In this document: piece after piece, positions 1 through 8,024 of the stretch
Position numbering within the stretch: position 1 is the first letter of the stretch
How the letters are laid out: each line of letters starts with the position of its first letter
DNA from: Pseudomonadota bacterium
GTDB lineage: Bacteria; Pseudomonadota; Alphaproteobacteria; Rhodospirillales; 2-02-FULL-58-16
Assembly (NCBI GenBank): GCA_022545455.1
Contig: JACZQZ010000008.1
Coordinates: 1 to 42,091 of the forward strand
Reading direction: 5' to 3'
DNA length: 42,091 nt
Program-made: the position numbers and the translations under genes
Notes under the pieces: model-generated
Told to the model about the DNA's origin: nothing
What the model saw: only the letters and a program-made list of their open reading frames with translations
The model's database searches: none

Positions 1-41
1 TTGCCGACGCCCCGAGGGAGCGGGAAAGGCGACCCGAAGGG

Positions 42-136
42 CGGCGTTGCGAGGCTTCCGGACGTCGTCGCGCGCCGCTTGTGGTGCATGCACACCAAGG
101 CGCGACGCGCTCCTAGCCGGAAACCTCGCAACGCCG
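42..136. repeat. 95-bp imperfect palindrome with 20-bp terminal arms
   Basis: The left arm (42-61, CGGCGTTGCGAGGCTTCCGG) and the right arm (117-136) are inverted copies with a single mismatch. The interior also folds back: a second near-palindrome is centred on the TGCATGCA at about 86-92, flanked by GCGCG-rich arms. It lies in a non-coding stretch upstream of the hydrolase gene, next to another dispersed repeat. This layout is typical of a REP/MITE-like element or of an insertion-sequence remnant; I see no transposase in it. Family not recognised. Confidence 0.6.
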
Positions 137-145
137 TCGTATGGG

Positions 146-172
146 TACACTTTAGCTGATACAGGCCACTAG
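146..172 (-). repeat. 27-nt dispersed repeat, copy A
   Basis: Read on the minus strand this begins CTAGTGGCCTG and ends AAAGTGTA. It matches positions 29147-29173 (plus strand) at 24 of 27 bases, all three differences being C/T changes. Such a match 29 kb away in non-coding DNA is unlikely by chance and suggests a mobile-element end or a dispersed intergenic repeat. Confidence 0.6.
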
Positions 173-278
173 AACGGACGGTTGCCGGCCCTCGCCAGGG
201 CCGAGGGGATCGGAATACCTATGTTCAATAATATCGGTATGATGTAGGCGCTCCGTGGCGGGCCCCGGCGAACGATCC

Positions 279-1091
279 ATGACCAATTTCATCACCGTGG
301 CGGTGGTCGTCTACGTGGTTTTCGTGGCCGCCCTCTATGTGTTCCAGCGCAACATCATGTATTTTCCCGACACCTCGGTGCCGTCGCCCGTGCACAGCGG
401 CGTGCCCGAAATGCAGCCCGTAACGCTCGAGACCGAAGACGGACTGAACCTCCTGGCCTGGTACCGGGCGGTGGAGGGGCAGCCGGTGGTGGTCTACTTC
501 CACGGCAATGCCGGGAACATCGGGGCCCGGGGTTTCAAGGTCAGACCGTATCTGGACGCCGGTTTCGGCGTGCTGCTGGTGAGCTATCGCGGGTACGGCG
601 GCAACCGGGGCAGCCCCACCGAAGAGGGCCTGTACGCGGACGGCCGCGCCGCCCTGGATTTCCTTGAAGCCCAGGGCGTGGCGCCGGAGCGGACGGTGAT
701 TTACGGCGAATCCATCGGCACCGGTGTCGCCGTGCAAATGGCCAGCGAACTGGGGCCCGAAAATCCGGTCGCGGCCCTGGTCCTGGAAGCGCCATTGACG
801 TCGATGGACGACGTGGCCGCCCATCACTACCCTTATGTGCCGACCCGCTGGCTGATCAAGGACCACTTCGATTCGGCGGCCAAGATAGCCGGCGTCAACA
901 CGCCGGTCCTCATTATCCACGGCGACAGGGACCGCACGATCCCCATCAAATTCGGCCGCATGCTGTTCGAGGCCGCCGCGGAGCCCAAGGAAAGCCGATG
1001 GCTGGAGGGCGGCGATCACAACGACCTTTACGATTTCGGCGCCGCCGAAGTGGTGATCGAGTTCGTGCGGCGGCTCGGCGTCGGCGGGTGA
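279..1091 (+). CDS. Membrane-anchored alpha/beta hydrolase (BEM46/ABHD13-like)
   Basis: Predicted serine hydrolase of about 270 residues, substrate unknown. An N-terminal hydrophobic segment (about residues 5-22 from ATG 279) should anchor it in the inner membrane with the catalytic domain outside or at the membrane face. Visible hallmarks are an HGN oxyanion-type motif (about residue 75), the nucleophile elbow GESIG (Ser145), a HGDRD strand end (Asp218) and GGDHND (His247), a complete Ser-Asp-His triad. The frame is open back to a GTG at 255, but ATG 279 places the hydrophobic segment right at the N-terminus as in the family; neither start has a strong ribosome site. It stands alone, with repeats upstream. 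Family call is firm, biochemical role unknown. Confidence 0.85.
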   Translation: MTNFITVAVVVYVVFVAALYVFQRNIMYFPDTSVPSPVHSGVPEMQPVTLETEDGLNLLAWYRAVEGQPVVVYFHGNAGNIGARGFKVRPYLDAGFGVLLVSYRGYGGNRGSPTEEGLYADGRAALDFLEAQGVAPERTVIYGESIGTGVAVQMASELGPENPVAALVLEAPLTSMDDVAAHHYPYVPTRWLIKDHFDSAAKIAGVNTPVLIIHGDRDRTIPIKFGRMLFEAAAEPKESRWLEGGDHNDLYDFGAAEVVIEFVRRLGVGG

Positions 1092-1204
1092 CGGATCGGG
1101 TGTGGAACAAAACGTGAATATTGGCCGCCATTGCAGACGAATTGCCCAATAAATGCATGATTTATGACGAATTTTATTATATACTTCTTCGACTTGGGGG
1201 TGGA

Positions 1205-1233
1205 GACGGCGCCGGTGATCACCGGGCGCCGTC
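1205..1233. promoter_or_regulatory. Strong hairpin just upstream of the 1243 gene
   Basis: GACGGCGCC at 1205-1213 pairs with GGCGCCGTC at 1225-1233 around a GGTGATCACC core that is itself a perfect palindrome, giving a nearly continuous stem. It ends 9 bases before the ATG at 1243. The DNA just upstream (1141-1190) is strikingly A+T-rich for this window and includes TATACT at 1180-1185, a possible -10 box. The hairpin could be a 5' UTR control element or an operator; no T-run follows, so an intrinsic terminator is less likely. Confidence 0.4.
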
Positions 1234-1242
1234 TATTCGTTT

Positions 1243-1680
1243 ATGGACGGGAAGGATATGACCCAGGTCGGAAAAACAGTTTCGGCGGCACCGGCGGTAA
1301 GTGTGCCCGGTGGCCGCATGGTCCCCGGGGCGCGCGGCGTGACTTCCACGGATCGCCCGGAGGTGGAGGGGATCAGCCCGCGGGCCGGCGTCTCCTTCGA
1401 TGACGCCGCGTTCGGTGACGACGACCACGCCCCGCCCGGCGAAGAAGACAAGGCCGGCGGCCCGGACGCACCCCTGGTCTTCACCACCACGATTCAGGCC
1501 TTTGCCGCCATGTTCGATGTCTCCGCCCCGGCCAAGAACCCGGGCCGGCCGGCCAAGGGCGCCCAATCCCACGCGTCCGCCGGATTGCGCTCCCGGGCCA
1601 TCGAGACCTACGAGTCCAACACAAAGGTCGTCAGCGGCGCCGGACCCGCCCGCGGCTGGTCCTTCAAGATGACCCTCTGA
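1243..1680 (+). CDS. Hypothetical protein, 145 aa, low complexity
   Basis: I do not recognise this protein. It is rich in Gly, Ala, Pro and acidic residues in its first two thirds and probably disordered there. The last 40 residues look more conserved, with a segment RAIETYESN followed by a short basic/aromatic end (GWSFKMTL). There is no signal peptide or membrane segment. The reading frame has the third-position G/C bias expected of a real gene here. A second ATG at 1258 follows a GGACGGGAAGG stretch and could be the true start, shortening the protein by 5 residues. Isolated gene behind an A+T-rich promoter-like region and a hairpin. Confidence 0.5.
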   Translation: MDGKDMTQVGKTVSAAPAVSVPGGRMVPGARGVTSTDRPEVEGISPRAGVSFDDAAFGDDDHAPPGEEDKAGGPDAPLVFTTTIQAFAAMFDVSAPAKNPGRPAKGAQSHASAGLRSRAIETYESNTKVVSGAGPARGWSFKMTL

Positions 1681-1759
1681 GTGACCCTTTGACTGGGATT
1701 GCGCCTTCCTCCCCGGCCGATGCCACGGGAACGGCCGCACGCCGGGATGGACGGCCGCC

Positions 1760-1921
1760 TCAGGCGCCGAAAACCACCAGCAAAACGACTGCGATAAGGA
1801 TCAGGCCCGTGGCCCAGACCGCCGGGCTCAACCCCGTGGCCCGGTCGCCGGCTTGCGCGGGCGGGTGATCGGCGCGGGGTGCCCCTGATTGGTTCCGTTT
1901 CGCCGAGAATTCGTCGGCCAT
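1760..1921 (-). CDS. Small single-span membrane protein, 53 aa
   Basis: A short frame that starts at ATG 1921 and stops with TGA at 1760. The first 31 residues are polar and Pro/Ala-rich; the last 20 are one hydrophobic helix (TGLILIAVVLLVVFGA) ending right at the stop. This tail-anchored layout is a common pattern of small membrane proteins and is not expected from random out-of-frame translation. No clear Shine-Dalgarno site is seen. Convergent with the hypothetical gene at 1243. Function unknown. Confidence 0.5.
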   Translation of the reverse strand: MADEFSAKRNQSGAPRADHPPAQAGDRATGLSPAVWATGLILIAVVLLVVFGA

Positions 1922-2103
1922 GGCTGGCGCCGCATCGCACCGCGGGAAATGGAGATCCGGACCCCGTCCATTGTCTCCATGGCCGCCGGTCCGGTGTGTT
2001 AACCCTTTGTTTGCCTTGTTACCCTATATTCGGCGGCGCTTACAGGCAAGGCCGCCTATGCGGGTGATGCGAACCCGCGGGCTGCGAGGACTTGGGGGGA
2101 AAC

Positions 2104-2646
2104 ATGCCGGCTGCAGTGGAATCCGCCTTCGACGTGGCCTTCTGGTTCGCCGACATGGCGCTGAACGAAAACGAATACCTGCAACCCCAGAAGCTCCATC
2201 GCCTGATGTTTTTGGCCCAGGCCTACTATGCGGTGGCCTATTCCGGGTGCCGCCTGATGCCGGCCGTCTTCGTCGCCGAGGAATTCGGTCCCATCGAGCC
2301 CACCATTTACAAGGCCTTCACCAAGGGGCGCCCCGACGTGGACGTGGACCTGATCGTGCCCGAGGACGTGGAGTCGTTCCTGCGAAGTATCTGGCACCGC
2401 TTTGGCCACCATTCGACCGAGCGCCTGACACGGATAACCAATGAGACCGCGGCCTACCGGCAGGCATTGAGGAGAGGCCTGCGGGCCGAAATCGGCCACG
2501 ACTCCATGCGGCGTTCGTTCGCCGGGGCGCAGGATGCGCCGGCGCTGGACCAGGTTTTGAAACCGAAGGTCCTGCGCTCCCAGACGGGCAGGCCGGTAGC
2601 CGTGCGGGCCTGGGTGCCCGGGAACAGGCCCCGTGGCGGCATATAA
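2104..2646 (+). CDS. Panacea-domain (DUF4065, SocA-like) protein
   Basis: About 180 residues. The first 75 match the Panacea/DUF4065 pattern: a helical start (FDVAFWFADMAL), the QPQKLHRLMFLAQAYY segment equivalent to the family's KLQKLLYYaQ signature, and EEFGPIEPTIYKAF equivalent to AwkyGPVvpelY. In known cases this domain works as an antitoxin or proteolysis adaptor (SocA in Caulobacter, Panacea antitoxins). I see no toxin-like partner on either side: the next genes are a 53-aa membrane protein upstream and livK downstream. ATG 2104 is preceded by GGGGGGAAAC, a good ribosome site; the in-frame TTG at 2092 lies inside that site and is rejected. The C-terminal 60 residues look basic and poorly structured. 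Confidence 0.75.
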   Translation: MPAAVESAFDVAFWFADMALNENEYLQPQKLHRLMFLAQAYYAVAYSGCRLMPAVFVAEEFGPIEPTIYKAFTKGRPDVDVDLIVPEDVESFLRSIWHRFGHHSTERLTRITNETAAYRQALRRGLRAEIGHDSMRRSFAGAQDAPALDQVLKPKVLRSQTGRPVAVRAWVPGNRPRGGI

Positions 2647-2750
2647 CGGTTCTTAAAGCCACTAGCCCGCAAAGGCCCTGCCTGCCATCGATCGAGGCGA
2701 TCCCGAGGCCCGGATCACGAAGCGGTGCTTCCCGCTTTGATGGTTTGATG

Positions 2751-2778
2751 TTGCGGTTTGCCCATACTCCGATACAAT
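2751..2778 (+). promoter_or_regulatory. Candidate sigma-70-type promoter of the liv operon
   Basis: TTGCGG (2751-2756), a 16-bp spacer and TACAAT (2773-2778) sit about 100 bases before the livK start. It is the best match to a housekeeping promoter in the 232-bp gap between the Panacea gene and livK. Confidence 0.4.
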
Positions 2779-2878
2779 TGCGCCAACGTATCGCCAGCGG
2801 CCGGGTGCACGGCAATTCGGTATGCTCGGGCGCTGGGGCCTGCGTTGAACGGATAAAATAGTTTGGGAGGAGAACCTT

Positions 2879-4126
2879 ATGTCAAAACACCTTAAGTTCC
2901 TGACCGCGTTGGCGTTCGGGGTGGCCGCGGCGGGTCTTGTCGCCGCCGGTCCGGCGAGCGCCAAGGTCGAGGGCGACACCATCATCATCGGTTCCGCCAT
3001 CTCGTTCACCGGCAAGTATTCGACCAACGGCATCCATGCCTCCAACGGCTACAACCTCGGCGTCAAGCGCGTCAACGAGATGGGCGGCGTCATGGTCGGC
3101 GGCAAGGCGTACAAGCTGAAGATCAAGTACTACGACGACGAGTCGACCCCGTTGCGCACCGCCCAGCTGGCCGAACGGCTGATCAAGCAGGACGGCATCA
3201 AATTCATCCTTGGCCCGTACAGTTCGGCGACCACCAAGGCCATGGCGCCGATCACCGAGAAGTACAAGATTCCCATGGTCGAATCCGAGGGCGCGTCGCG
3301 GTCCCTGTTCACCCAGGGCTACAAGTACCTGTTCGCGGTGCTGTCCACGTCGGAGCAGTATCTGGCCAGCTCCATCGCCCTGGCCGCCGAAATCGCCAAG
3401 AAGAACGGCAGGAAGCCGTCGGATGTGCGGGTGGCAATGGCGTTCGAGAACGATCCGTTCTCGCTCGACGTCAGGGCCGGCGTCATCGACGACATCAACA
3501 AGTTCGGCATGAAGATCGTCGTCGACGACAAGCTGCCGCGGGACCTCGCCGACATGTCGGCGACCCTGACCAAGGTCAAGGCGCTGAAACCCGACCTCCT
3601 GGTGGTTTCGGGGCACTCCAAGGGCGCGGCGACGGCGGCGCGTCAGATCAAGGAGCTGAAGATCGACGTGCCGATGATCGCCATGACCCACTGCGAGGCG
3701 GCGAAGATCGTCAAATTGTTCGGCGCCGCGACGAACGACTTCCTGTGCCCGACCCAATGGGCGGAAACGCTGAGCTACAAGGGCAAGTATTTCGGCACCG
3801 CGGCCGAGTACGACAAGCTCTTCAAGGCAACCTACGACGGTTACAAGAACGTGCCCTATCAGGCGGCCCAGGCTTCGGCGGCCGTGCTGGTGTGGAAGGA
3901 TGCCTTCGAGCGGGCGAACTCGTTCGACACCGAAAAGCTTCGCCAAGCCCTCTCCGAGACCAATATGAAGACCTTCTACGGCAACATCAAATTCTCGAAA
4001 GCGGGCAACAATATTGCCAAGCCGATGGTTCTGCGCCAGATCCAGAACGGCAAGTTTAATGTGGTGGCGCCGTCCAAATGGGCGTCGCACAAGGTGAACT
4101 GGCCGCGCAAGGTGCCAGGCATGTAA
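2879..4126 (+). CDS. livK: Branched-chain amino acid-type ABC transporter, periplasmic binding protein
   Basis: 415 residues, Peripla_BP_6 (LivJ/LivK) family. A clear signal peptide ends in GPASA at residue 28. The mature protein opens with the family-typical DTIIIGSAISFTGKYS and retains the EYKIPMVE/EGAS hinge-side segments of a type I periplasmic binding fold. Start ATG 2879 is preceded by GGGAGGAG. It heads an operon with both permeases and both ATPases. The ligand could be an amino acid, but members of this family also carry amides, urea, aromatic acids and other carboxylates, so substrate is open. A stable hairpin follows its stop codon, probably to keep binding-protein mRNA in excess. 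Confidence 0.93.
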   Translation: MSKHLKFLTALAFGVAAAGLVAAGPASAKVEGDTIIIGSAISFTGKYSTNGIHASNGYNLGVKRVNEMGGVMVGGKAYKLKIKYYDDESTPLRTAQLAERLIKQDGIKFILGPYSSATTKAMAPITEKYKIPMVESEGASRSLFTQGYKYLFAVLSTSEQYLASSIALAAEIAKKNGRKPSDVRVAMAFENDPFSLDVRAGVIDDINKFGMKIVVDDKLPRDLADMSATLTKVKALKPDLLVVSGHSKGAATAARQIKELKIDVPMIAMTHCEAAKIVKLFGAATNDFLCPTQWAETLSYKGKYFGTAAEYDKLFKATYDGYKNVPYQAAQASAAVLVWKDAFERANSFDTEKLRQALSETNMKTFYGNIKFSKAGNNIAKPMVLRQIQNGKFNVVAPSKWASHKVNWPRKVPGM

Positions 4127-4155
4127 GGGACTTAACCCGGTAACACTTGGTCCGT

Positions 4156-4181
4156 CCGCCCCCGCCCCCGGGCGGGGGCGG
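4156..4181 (+). promoter_or_regulatory. Intergenic hairpin between livK and livH
   Basis: CCGCCCCCGCCC (4156-4167) pairs perfectly with GGGCGGGGGCGG (4170-4181). There is no T-run after it, so it is unlikely to be a full terminator. In binding-protein operons such a structure usually stabilises the upstream binding-protein message or partly attenuates transcription into the permease genes. Confidence 0.6.
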
Positions 4182-4216
4182 CGGCGTATCGGCCAGGCAC
4201 GAAGGATATCCGAGGA

Positions 4217-5119
4217 ATGTTGGATAACATCACCCTGCTCGCCATCGCGCCACTGCTGAACGTGCAGCTCTTGCTGGACGGGCTTTTCATCGGCGCCATC
4301 TTCGCCCTGGCGGCCTACGGACTGGCGTTGGTGTGGGGGGTGATGAACGTCAAGAACCTGGCCCAGGGCGATTTCGTCATGATGGGCGGTTACATCGCGT
4401 TCGTCATGACCAAGCTGGGTATTCACCCGATTTTCGGCCTGCCCGTGGCCATCGTCTTCATGTTCGGGTTCGGCTGGATGGTTTACCGGGTGATCATCTA
4501 CCGGGTCATCGGCAAGGATCTGTTTACGTCGCTGCTTGCCACGTTTGGCATGGCCATTGTCATACAGCAGTTGTTGAACCTGATATTCAGCCCCGACGTG
4601 ATGGTGGCCGAATCGGGGTTCGCGATTCGCTCGTACCTGGGCGGCATGGTCACGGTGGCGGATATCAAGTTGATTTCCTTCCTCCTGGCCGCCGTTCTGG
4701 CCGCCCTTGTGATTACCTTCATGAAGTACAGCCGCATGGGCCAGGCGATCCGGGCGACGGCCCAGGATCCCCGGGCGGCGCGGGTCATGGGCATCGATAC
4801 CGAGCGCGTCTATGCGTTCACGTTTGCCCTCAACGCCGCCATCTGCGGCGCCGCCGGCGTGCTGATTTCCATGATCTGGGTGCTGCAGCCTTTCTTCGGG
4901 ATGACGTACTCGATCCGGGCCTTCGTCATCGTCACGGCGGCCGGCCTGGGCAACCTGCCGGGCGTCATCATCGCCGGGCTCGGGCTTGGCGCCGCCGAGC
5001 AGTTCGCGGGCTTCATCCTGGGCGCGGAATTACAGCAGTTCACCGTGGTCGGGCTGCTGGTCGCCATCCTGGTGTGGCGCCAGGTCCAACAGAGCCGGCA
5101 CCGGCAGGTGGTGCGATGA
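4217..5119 (+). CDS. livH: Branched-chain amino acid-type ABC transporter permease LivH
   Basis: 300 residues, almost entirely hydrophobic, with about eight membrane spans. Family markers include LLDGLFIGAIFALAAYGLALVWGVMNVKNLAQGDFVM split over the first two helices and the cytoplasmic coupling region RMGQAIRATAQDPRAARVMG that contacts the ATPases. Start ATG 4217 follows GAAGGATATCCGAGGA. Its stop overlaps the livM start by 4 bases (ATGA), so the two permeases are translationally coupled. Confidence 0.93.
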   Translation: MLDNITLLAIAPLLNVQLLLDGLFIGAIFALAAYGLALVWGVMNVKNLAQGDFVMMGGYIAFVMTKLGIHPIFGLPVAIVFMFGFGWMVYRVIIYRVIGKDLFTSLLATFGMAIVIQQLLNLIFSPDVMVAESGFAIRSYLGGMVTVADIKLISFLLAAVLAALVITFMKYSRMGQAIRATAQDPRAARVMGIDTERVYAFTFALNAAICGAAGVLISMIWVLQPFFGMTYSIRAFVIVTAAGLGNLPGVIIAGLGLGAAEQFAGFILGAELQQFTVVGLLVAILVWRQVQQSRHRQVVR

Positions 5120-6216
5120 ACACCCGCCTGCGGCGGACCCTTCCTTACGCCGGTTTACTCATCGCCGGCATCGCGGCGCCGTTCCTGTTTCCGGATTATA
5201 CGTTCCAGTTCACCGTGCTTTGGGTGATGATCCTGTTCGCCCTCACCTGGGACATCCTGGGCGGGCAGATGGGCTACAACTCGTTGGGTAACATCGCTTT
5301 CTTCGGCGTCGGCATGTACATCTGCGCCGTGGTCCAGATCGGGCTTTACTACGACGTCGCCCAGTACACCGCCTCCTACGGCGCGGTGAAGGTTGAGTTC
5401 ACGGCGGAGCAGTATTTCACCGGCCTGGCGGTGGGGCTGATCGCGGCGGGGCTGGGGGCGATGGTTTTCTCGGTTATTCTGGGCTGGGTCGTCTTCGGGC
5501 TGCGCGGCCCCTACTTCGCCATCGGCACCTTGGGCGTCGCCCTGTCGGCCGGCGAGTTGACAGGCGCCTGGGACTACGTCGGCGGCGGCGGCGGCATCGC
5601 GCTGCCCATCTATCCCGGCGAACCGGACGATCGCTCGCTGTTCTTCTACGCCCTGTGTTTCGTGCTGGCGATGATCCTCTTTTTCCTCCTCCGATGGATC
5701 TATTTGGGCCGGTTCGGGCTGGCTGCCAACGCCATCCGGGACGACGAGGAGAAGGCCGAGGGAATGGGCATCCACACCATGCGTTACAAGACCGTCGGCT
5801 GGGCCATCGCGGCGTTCTTTCTCGGCATCTCGGGGGCCCTGTTCGGCAACATGATCGGCTTCATCGAGCCCCTCGAGGTGGCCTTCCCGACGGTGACCTT
5901 CGGTCTCTTCATGGTGGTGATGTGCCTCCTGGGCGGCAGGGGCACCCTGTGGGGGCCGGTCATCGGGGCGACGCTGTTCCACACCTTCAAGGAAGTGACC
6001 TGGACCTACCTGCTCGGCTGGCAGTGGGTGGCCCTGGGGGCGTTGATCGTCGTCAGCGTGGTCTTCTTCCAGCAGGGGATCGTCGGCTGGGTGAAGGAGA
6101 AATGGCCGGAAAAATTCGGCATTGCGGTCGATGACCGTGCCCTGGCGGAAACGGAGCCGGACCTGGACGAGGCCCCGTCACAGCGGCTCCGGCGGCAAAC
6201 GGAGGCCGCCCAATGA
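5116..6216 (+). CDS. livM: Branched-chain amino acid-type ABC transporter permease LivM
   Basis: 366 residues, about nine to ten membrane spans. It shows the LivM hallmarks LTWDILGGQMGYNSLGN near residue 50, RGPYFAIGTLGVAL mid-protein, and the coupling region RFGLAANAIRDDEEKAEGMG. The central loop between about residues 70 and 100 is longer than usual. A hydrophilic C-terminal tail of about 50 residues is charged and probably disordered. ATG 5116 overlaps the livH stop; its own stop overlaps livG by 4 bases. Confidence 0.93.
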   Translation: MNTRLRRTLPYAGLLIAGIAAPFLFPDYTFQFTVLWVMILFALTWDILGGQMGYNSLGNIAFFGVGMYICAVVQIGLYYDVAQYTASYGAVKVEFTAEQYFTGLAVGLIAAGLGAMVFSVILGWVVFGLRGPYFAIGTLGVALSAGELTGAWDYVGGGGGIALPIYPGEPDDRSLFFYALCFVLAMILFFLLRWIYLGRFGLAANAIRDDEEKAEGMGIHTMRYKTVGWAIAAFFLGISGALFGNMIGFIEPLEVAFPTVTFGLFMVVMCLLGGRGTLWGPVIGATLFHTFKEVTWTYLLGWQWVALGALIVVSVVFFQQGIVGWVKEKWPEKFGIAVDDRALAETEPDLDEAPSQRLRRQTEAAQ

Positions 6217-6974
6217 GCGCCATGATCGAATGCGAGGGGGTGACCAAGGCCTTCGGCGGCATCGTCGCCAACAACGAAATCACGCTCGAGGTGCCCGAGG
6301 GGCGCATCACCGGGCTGATCGGCCCCAACGGATCGGGCAAGACCACGTTGTTCAACTCCATCGTCGGCTATCATCCCGTCGACGCGGGATCCATCAAGTT
6401 CGAGGGCCGCGAGATTTCCGATTTGCGGGTGCAGCAGATCGCCCGCCTGGGCCTGCTGCGCACCTTCCAGCAGACGCGCATCTATTCGAAGATGAACTGC
6501 GTCGACAACATGCTGATCTCGGTCCCGCACCGGACCCAGACATACCGGACCATGTTCTCCAAGTACCCGCCGGAGGTGACCGAGCGGGCGGAGGACCTGC
6601 TCGAATTCGTCGGCCTCTACGAGAAGCGGTTTCTCATCTCCGGCGATCTCTCGTTCGGTCAGCAGAAGCTCCTGGAATTCGCCATGGCGCTGATGAACGA
6701 GCCCAGGTTGCTGCTGCTCGACGAGCCCACCGCGGGGATCAACCCCACCCTGATCAACGGCCTGATCGACCGTCTGCGACGGGCCACGAGCGAACTCGGC
6801 GTCACCTTGTTCGTCATCGAGCACAACATGCCCGTGATCATGGGACTGGCCGACAACATTTACTGTCTTGCCAACGGCCGGCTGCTCGCCCATGGCCCGC
6901 CGGAGAAGATCCAGAACGACCAGCGCGTGATCAACGCCTATCTGGGCGCGCACTATTACCTGGACTCCGACTGA
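6213..6974 (+). CDS. livG: Branched-chain amino acid-type ABC transporter ATPase LivG
   Basis: 253 residues. Walker A GPNGSGKTT (37-45), Q-loop Gln86, signature LSFGQ (146-150), Walker B LLLLDEP (166-172) and the switch His in VIEHNM are all present. The signature reads LSFGQ, with Phe instead of the first Gly of LSGGQ, a tolerated LivG variant. The C-terminus ends with the AYLGAHYYLDSD-type tail of this family. It overlaps both neighbours. Confidence 0.94.
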   Translation: MSAMIECEGVTKAFGGIVANNEITLEVPEGRITGLIGPNGSGKTTLFNSIVGYHPVDAGSIKFEGREISDLRVQQIARLGLLRTFQQTRIYSKMNCVDNMLISVPHRTQTYRTMFSKYPPEVTERAEDLLEFVGLYEKRFLISGDLSFGQQKLLEFAMALMNEPRLLLLDEPTAGINPTLINGLIDRLRRATSELGVTLFVIEHNMPVIMGLADNIYCLANGRLLAHGPPEKIQNDQRVINAYLGAHYYLDSD

Positions 6975-7861
6975 TGGCGGAGACCGGCGGCGGCACGAAC
7001 CATGCCAAAAAAGCCCGCGGGCACCTGGCCGGGAAGGCCGAGGCCGTCATCTCGGTCGACGAGGTTACCCGTCAGGCCCAACGGATGGCCGAAGGCGTCA
7101 CCCCGGAACAGGTGGCCAAGCTGGCCCGGAATGCGCCCTATGTGAAGATCGAGAACCTGCGCGCCGGGTACGGCAAGATGGAAATCCTGCACGACTTCAA
7201 CCTGCAGGTATCGAAGAAACAGTCCCTGTGCCTGATCGGGCCCAACGGCGCCGGCAAGTCGACGGTGCTGCACTCGATCTTCGGTTTCACCAACATCTTC
7301 AGCGGCAGCATCGTGGTCGGCGACGGCGACGACATGCGCGACATCACCGCCATGTCCGCCAGCGAGAAACTGAAGAACGTGGGTATCGCGTATATCCTTC
7401 AGGACAAGTCCATCTTTCCGGCCATGACCGTGGAGGAGAACCTTTGGATGGGCGGCTACCTGATGGAAGAGCCGGACCAGGCCAAGGAGGCGGCGGAAAA
7501 GATTTTCGAGAAATATCCCCGCCTGGCCGAGCGCCGCACGCACACCGCCGGCGTGCTCTCGGGCGGCGAGCGCCGCCTGCTGGAAATCTCCCGCGCCCTG
7601 ATAATGGAACCGGAAATCCTCCTCGTCGACGAGCCGTCCATCGGCCTCGAGCCCCGGTTCATCGACATGGTGTTCGACATCCTCGACGAACTGCAGAACG
7701 TCGAAGGCAAGACCATCATCATGGTCGAGCAGAACGCCAAGAAGGGTCTGGAATTCGCCGACATCGGCTACGTTCTGGTTTCCGGCGAGATCGCCATCGC
7801 CGGGCCGGGCGACGAGCTCCTGGAAAACCCGGAAGTGGGCCGCCTTTTCCTCGGCGGCTAG
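6974..7861 (+). CDS. livF: Branched-chain amino acid-type ABC transporter ATPase LivF, N-terminally extended
   Basis: 295 residues, against about 235 for the usual LivF. Residues 1-55 are an added Lys/Ala/Glu-rich segment with a helical stretch before the domain starts at YVKIENLRAGYG. Core motifs: Walker A GPNGAGKST (89-97), signature LSGGE (195-199), Walker B ILLVDE (215-220), and a switch-region Gln in MVEQN (normal in LivF, where His becomes Gln). The A of ATG 6974 is the last base of the livG stop. An internal ATG at 7085 would remove most of the extension, but no ribosome site marks it. Confidence 0.92.
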   Translation: MAETGGGTNHAKKARGHLAGKAEAVISVDEVTRQAQRMAEGVTPEQVAKLARNAPYVKIENLRAGYGKMEILHDFNLQVSKKQSLCLIGPNGAGKSTVLHSIFGFTNIFSGSIVVGDGDDMRDITAMSASEKLKNVGIAYILQDKSIFPAMTVEENLWMGGYLMEEPDQAKEAAEKIFEKYPRLAERRTHTAGVLSGGERRLLEISRALIMEPEILLVDEPSIGLEPRFIDMVFDILDELQNVEGKTIIMVEQNAKKGLEFADIGYVLVSGEIAIAGPGDELLENPEVGRLFLGG

Positions 7862-8024
7862 GCGCGCGTTTCTCCGTTTCCGCCGTCCGATCTCTTTCGA
7901 TCCCGATGGACCGGCGGACGCCTTCGCATGCGCCCCCTGTGCCTCATGTGCCGCGGGGAACCGTCGATTTTGCAGCGGCCACCGGCTATGGTGGCCTTCC
8001 CGACGGCGGGAAAGGAAAACGCCC

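Noticed and set aside
1164-1403. A 79-codon plus frame beginning MTNFI, like the hydrolase start at 279
   Set aside because: The match is only five residues from A+T-rich DNA and the rest is low-complexity out-of-frame sequence over the 1243 gene and its leader.
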